The notes under the pieces: generated by a model
Told to the model about the DNA's origin: nothing
Databases searched by the model: none
Seen by the model: only the letters and a program-made list of their open reading frames with translations
Part shown: piece after piece, positions 7,423 through 8,126 of the stretch
Layout of the letters: every line of letters begins with the position of its first letter
Numbering within the stretch: the stretch's first letter is position 1
From: JBGTIS01 sp041745535
GTDB taxonomy: Bacteria > Bacteroidota > Bacteroidia > Cytophagales > Cyclobacteriaceae
Length of the DNA: 8,126 nt
NCBI GenBank assembly: GCA_041745535.1
Contig: JBGTIS010000084.1
Location: 1-8,126, forward strand
Reading direction: 5' to 3'
Position numbers and translations under genes: made by a program

Positions 7423-7453
7423 TTTCAACCAAAATTTAATTTCAACCAAAATT
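7423..7453 (+). repeat. 14-bp direct repeat next to the ribosome binding site
   Basis: TTTCAACCAAAATT occurs at 7423-7436 and again at 7440-7453, a 17-bp period, ending immediately before the AAGGAG of the exported-protein gene. It lies in the leader of that gene if transcription begins further upstream. It may be a recent small duplication or a repeated binding element for a protein or RNA controlling translation. Confidence 0.75.
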
Positions 7454-7459
7454 AAGGAG
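7454..7459 (+). promoter_or_regulatory. strong Shine-Dalgarno sequence for the gene at 7464
   Basis: AAGGAG lies 4 bases before the ATG at 7464 and fixes that start. Strong matches of this kind are unusual in Bacteroidota, where most genes start without one. Confidence 0.75.
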
Positions 7460-7463
7460 TACA

Positions 7464-8093
7464 ATGAAATTTTTAAAGATGACCGCGACTGCACTAGCAT
7501 TAATGCTGGCAGTAAATTTAAGCGCAAGGCCTATTGATGAACGCGACGGTGAAAAAGCTAAAATAACAGTAAAAGCTTTGGACGGCGAAAAAAAGGCTGT
7601 AATTAGAGTAGCTAGTCTTCCTGGCGAAGCCCTGGCTGTTCTTAAAGTAAAAGACCAGAACGGACGTGTATTATATACTGAAAATATCAGAAAGAATCAG
7701 GCGTATGCCAAAAGATATGATTTTTCTAAACTTCCAGCTGGTAAGTATGCTGTAGAGATAAAAAACGGAAAAGAAGTTTCCGAGCAGTCTTTCAGCCTGG
7801 ATAGCAACCAATTAATGGTAAAAAGTGGTACAGAAATCACGGCCGGTTATATCAAATCGGTAGTGGATGTAGAGCCTAATCTGGTAAAAGTACTTGTTCA
7901 GAACAACAAGTTGGCTAACCTGACGCTGCGACTGTACGACGTACACGGTAAAATTTTACACGAAGAAACTGTTCGTCCGGAAGAAACCGTTATCAAAGGA
8001 TTTGATTTAACAAAAGTTGGTACAGGCCGTTATTCAATAGCCATTACCGGAGACGGTTACCAATATGTAAAAAATATTGAAAATAATAAGTAG
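7464..8093 (+). CDS. small exported two-repeat beta-rich protein of unknown function
   Basis: I do not recognise a named family. The 209-residue protein begins with a signal peptide (MKFLKMTATALALMLAVNLSA, cleavage probably near residue 21), so it is exported. The mature part is two homologous units of about 65 residues, offset by exactly 95 positions without gaps: LKVKDQNGRVLYTEN...YDFSKLPAGKYAVEI (60-99) and LRLYDVHGKILHEET...FDLTKVGTGRYSIAI (155-194), with about 12 identities in 40. The pattern (strand, D-x-x-G-K/R turn, strand, D-L-S-K-L-x-x-G-x-Y) resembles the beta-sandwich of type IX secretion C-terminal sorting domains and FlgD-like Ig folds. Since it is nearly all repeats with no cargo, a periplasmic or surface structural role is plausible but unproven. 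A strong AAGGAG and the ATG at 7464 fix the start. It is monocistronic within the window. Confidence 0.85.
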   Translation: MKFLKMTATALALMLAVNLSARPIDERDGEKAKITVKALDGEKKAVIRVASLPGEALAVLKVKDQNGRVLYTENIRKNQAYAKRYDFSKLPAGKYAVEIKNGKEVSEQSFSLDSNQLMVKSGTEITAGYIKSVVDVEPNLVKVLVQNNKLANLTLRLYDVHGKILHEETVRPEETVIKGFDLTKVGTGRYSIAITGDGYQYVKNIENNK

Positions 8094-8126
8094 TGATATC
8101 TTTTTTAGGGTTAATGTAGAAAAAGG

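Larger units (their letters stand above)
6817..7463. other. 647-bp AT-rich divergent intergenic region
   Basis: This gap separates the minus-strand cluster from the plus-strand gene at 7464 and must hold both promoters. It is extremely AT-rich, with no credible protein gene. Visible structure: TGCTAAC three times on the plus strand (6901, 7053, 7222), ATTCTTCCT twice (7070 and 7089), a hairpin at 7217-7247, an A7/T6 mini-inverted repeat around 7151-7167, and a 14-bp direct repeat next to the start of the plus-strand gene. A loose promoter match for the plus gene is TTG at 7286-7288, a 22-bp spacer and TATTTTTA at 7311-7318, one base off the Bacteroidota second box. No promoter stands out for the minus cluster. 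Confidence 0.6.

Noticed and set aside
8094..8126. Possible terminator after the exported-protein gene
   Set aside because: There is a short T run but no stem before it within the window.

Overview
The window looks like a chromosomal piece of a Bacteroidota genome, most likely order Cytophagales (possibly Hymenobacteraceae-like; the family is a guess). The evidence is a SusC/RagA-type TonB-linked outer membrane protein with a carboxypeptidase-regulatory-like N-terminal domain, a Bacteroidota-style Lnt, small DUF493 and pterin dehydratase proteins of the Bacteroidota type, very AT-rich intergenic DNA, and mostly Shine-Dalgarno-poor starts.

Layout. Positions 1-2674 (minus) hold the first 891 codons of a SusC-like nutrient transporter whose C-terminus runs off the left edge. 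A 430-bp AT-rich gap (2675-3104) lies upstream of it. This gap contains a LacI-family-type palindrome, a candidate Bacteroidota promoter, and two AT inverted repeats, one with 12-bp perfect arms. Positions 3105-6816 (minus) form a compact five-gene housekeeping cluster, transcribed in the order DUF493 protein, pterin-4a-carbinolamine dehydratase, RsmI, Lnt, inositol monophosphatase family protein. A 647-bp very AT-rich divergent gap (6817-7463) follows. Then comes a plus-strand gene (7464-8093) for a small exported protein made of two homologous beta-rich repeats. The last 33 bases hold nothing recognisable.

How it fits together. The minus cluster joins 16S rRNA 2'-O-methylation (RsmI), lipoprotein N-acylation in the inner membrane (Lnt), a sugar-phosphate phosphatase-like enzyme, pterin recycling and a small ACT-like protein. 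The last three junctions are tight (10, 4 and 27 bp), which supports co-transcription. Both rsmI and lnt have only a TTG as a usable start, each just after the previous stop codon. The SusC gene is a separate unit, probably controlled by a sugar-responsive regulator, with its SusD partner expected outside the window to the left. I see no CRISPR array, tRNA, rRNA, insertion sequence or phage gene. No clearly new multi-gene system is visible; the least explained items are the two-repeat exported protein with its long AT-rich leader and the structured DNA upstream of susC.
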